A stretch of DNA of 6,178 nt from Microcaldota archaeon. Its GTDB lineage: Archaea; Micrarchaeota; Micrarchaeia; Micrarchaeales; CABMGC01. How positions within the stretch are numbered: the first letter of the stretch is position 1; each line of letters starts with the position of its first letter. This document shows, in pieces, positions 5,087 through 6,178 of this stretch. The translations under genes were made by a program, and so were the position numbers. Location: positions 1 to 6,178 of the forward strand of contig JAJZEU010000112.1 of NCBI GenBank assembly GCA_021805625.1, in the 5' to 3' direction. The notes beneath the pieces were generated by a model. It worked only from the letters and a program-made list of their open reading frames with translations, was not told where the DNA came from and did no database searches.

Positions 5087-5088
5087 TG

Positions 5089-6178
5089 CTATGCACCCTT
5101 GTCTGCAGGCTTCCTATTGATTATCTCTGATGTTTGAAGCCCTATTGCACGTGATTCGTCATTGATCTTTGTAACGCCAATGGCTATATCCGTGTTGGTT
5201 ATGAGACTGTCATTGTGGCTCACTAATATGAACTGTGACTTATCGCTCAGCCCTTTTATGAGCTGTGAAAGCTTCCTTGAATTCTCCTTGTCCAGCGATG
5301 AATCGACCTCATCGAATATGTAGAGTGATGAGGGATTGTACATGTGTATCGCAAAGAGGAGCATCAGCATGGTGAGGGATTTCTCGCCGCCTGAAAGCGA
5401 ATCTAGGTTCTTGCTGCGCATTCCGTTCGATATCATTATGCGGAGGCCGCTGCTGAAGGGATCCTTGAGGTCGTCAAGCTCGATGGCTGCCTTGTCCGGA
5501 AAGATGTAGTTGTAGAGCTTTGAGAAGTTCTTATTTACCCTCTCGAAAGTGTCAAGAAAGACCTTGAGCTTCTTCGTGTCTATCTCATCTATCATCCTGA
5601 GCACTGCGTCCTTTTCCTGGCCAAGCGTCTTCATCTTTTCCGACACTTCATCAACATCTTTTTTCTTCACTGCGTAGATTTCTGGTGCCCTCATGTTTAC
5701 AGTGCCGAGCTTCTCAAGATCGGATTTTGAGATTATGGATTCCCTTTCCATCTCCTCTATATCGAGGTCGACAATCTCTGGTTTTTCCTGATAGGCGCCG
5801 ATTTCTGCGGTAAGGTCTTCCAGCCTGACTTCTATCTGGCTGCGCTTGAGCTTCATGTCGTCTAGCTTCCTGTCCAGGCTCTCCGTGCTCGCATCCAGTT
5901 TGCCGCTCTCCTCGCTGCGCTTTGCAATCTGCGCATCTATCGATTCGAGCTCCTCGTATGCTTTCTTGTTTTTTTCATTGCTGCTGCGTATCTTGTTATC
6001 GGTTTCTGCTTTGTCGGATTCAAGCTTCTGCTTCTTCTTGCCAAAGGCAGCAAGCTTGTCCTTGAGCACTGAAACTGCCTTGGAATTCTCTTCCATCTTG
6101 GCTTCTACATCGTGTATCTGCCTTGCTAGCAGCTGATTTTCTTTCTGCAATTCGGCCTTCTTTATCTTCAGGGCTTCG
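5089..6178 (-). CDS. smc: SMC chromosome segregation ATPase, C-terminal part (5' end outside window)
   Basis: SMC proteins form dimers that join a hinge to ATPase heads and organise and segregate chromosomes. About 362 C-terminal residues are visible; the frame stays open to the window edge. Counting from the TTG-encoded Leu at 6150, residues 1-120 are a charged heptad-like coiled coil. A DIEEMER linker leads to LGTVNMRAPEIYAV (148-161), the family's conserved 'LGxVNxxAxEEY' entry to the head. Then come SSGLRIMIS, the ABC signature LSGGEKS (252-258), Walker B YIFDEVDSSLD (277-287) with catalytic Glu281, and the switch histidine in FILVSHND (307-314). Walker A and hinge must lie beyond the right edge. 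The Leu at 6150 is internal, since the coil continues upstream (EALKIKKAE). It ends two bases before a signal peptidase gene; no ScpA kleisin gene follows. Confidence 0.93.
   Translation of the reverse strand, partial: EALKIKKAELQKENQLLARQIHDVEAKMEENSKAVSVLKDKLAAFGKKKQKLESDKAETDNKIRSSNEKNKKAYEELESIDAQIAKRSEESGKLDASTESLDRKLDDMKLKRSQIEVRLEDLTAEIGAYQEKPEIVDLDIEEMERESIISKSDLEKLGTVNMRAPEIYAVKKKDVDEVSEKMKTLGQEKDAVLRMIDEIDTKKLKVFLDTFERVNKNFSKLYNYIFPDKAAIELDDLKDPFSSGLRIMISNGMRSKNLDSLSGGEKSLTMLMLLFAIHMYNPSSLYIFDEVDSSLDKENSRKLSQLIKGLSDKSQFILVSHNDSLITNTDIAIGVTKINDESRAIGLQTSEIINRKPADKGA
5094..5098 (-). promoter_or_regulatory. Ribosome binding site supporting a TTG start for the signal peptidase
   Basis: On the minus strand GGGTG lies 7 bases before the TTG at 5086-5084 and inside the last codons of smc. 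GGTG matches the archaeal GGAGGTGA consensus. The site decides between TTG (5086) and the later ATG (5053). Confidence 0.5.

Overview
The window is archaeal and looks chromosomal. It carries the archaeal/eukaryotic-type ribosomal proteins L7Ae, S28e and L24e, a rhodanese-less ThiI, a Ser-His-Asp (SEC11-type) signal peptidase, an SMC C-terminal half, TATA boxes upstream of genes, and Shine-Dalgarno motifs of the GGAGGTGA type. Short intergenic spaces, a TTG start and two probably leaderless genes would fit a compact archaeal genome, possibly a DPANN/Micrarchaeota-like lineage. That placement is inference; no 16S or other phylogenetic marker was analysed.

Layout, left to right. (1) 1-122: C-terminal tail of a translation factor, most likely elongation factor 2. 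(2) 202-1098: a tight translation operon L7Ae - S28e - L24e with its own TATA box and overlapping stop/RBS junctions. The ndk and infB genes that often follow this cluster in archaea are not there. (3) 1099-1306: a 208-base spacer with several competing inverted repeats. (4) 1307-2626: an unrecognised 439-residue membrane protein with two (coiled coil + transmembrane hairpin) units and a duplicated start region. (5) 2685-3848: ThiI, the tRNA 4-thiouridine sulfurtransferase. (6) 3849-4036: the spacer between convergent genes. It folds on paper into a compact three-way junction inside a long closing helix, and it also supplies a hairpin plus T-tract for the opposite strand. (7) 4037-6178, minus strand: smc (5' end outside the window) followed two bases later by a signal peptidase with a very large, sequon-rich insertion between its catalytic Ser and His.

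How the genes relate: the left half is translation machinery (ribosomal proteins, EF-2) and tRNA modification (ThiI). The right half is a separate minus-strand operon joining chromosome organisation (SMC) to protein export (signal peptidase), probably only by shared transcription. The least ordinary items are the sequon-rich signal peptidase insertion, the possible structured RNA after thiI, and the membrane protein at 1307-2626 with its repeated start. No CRISPR array, transposon, tRNA or rRNA was recognised.
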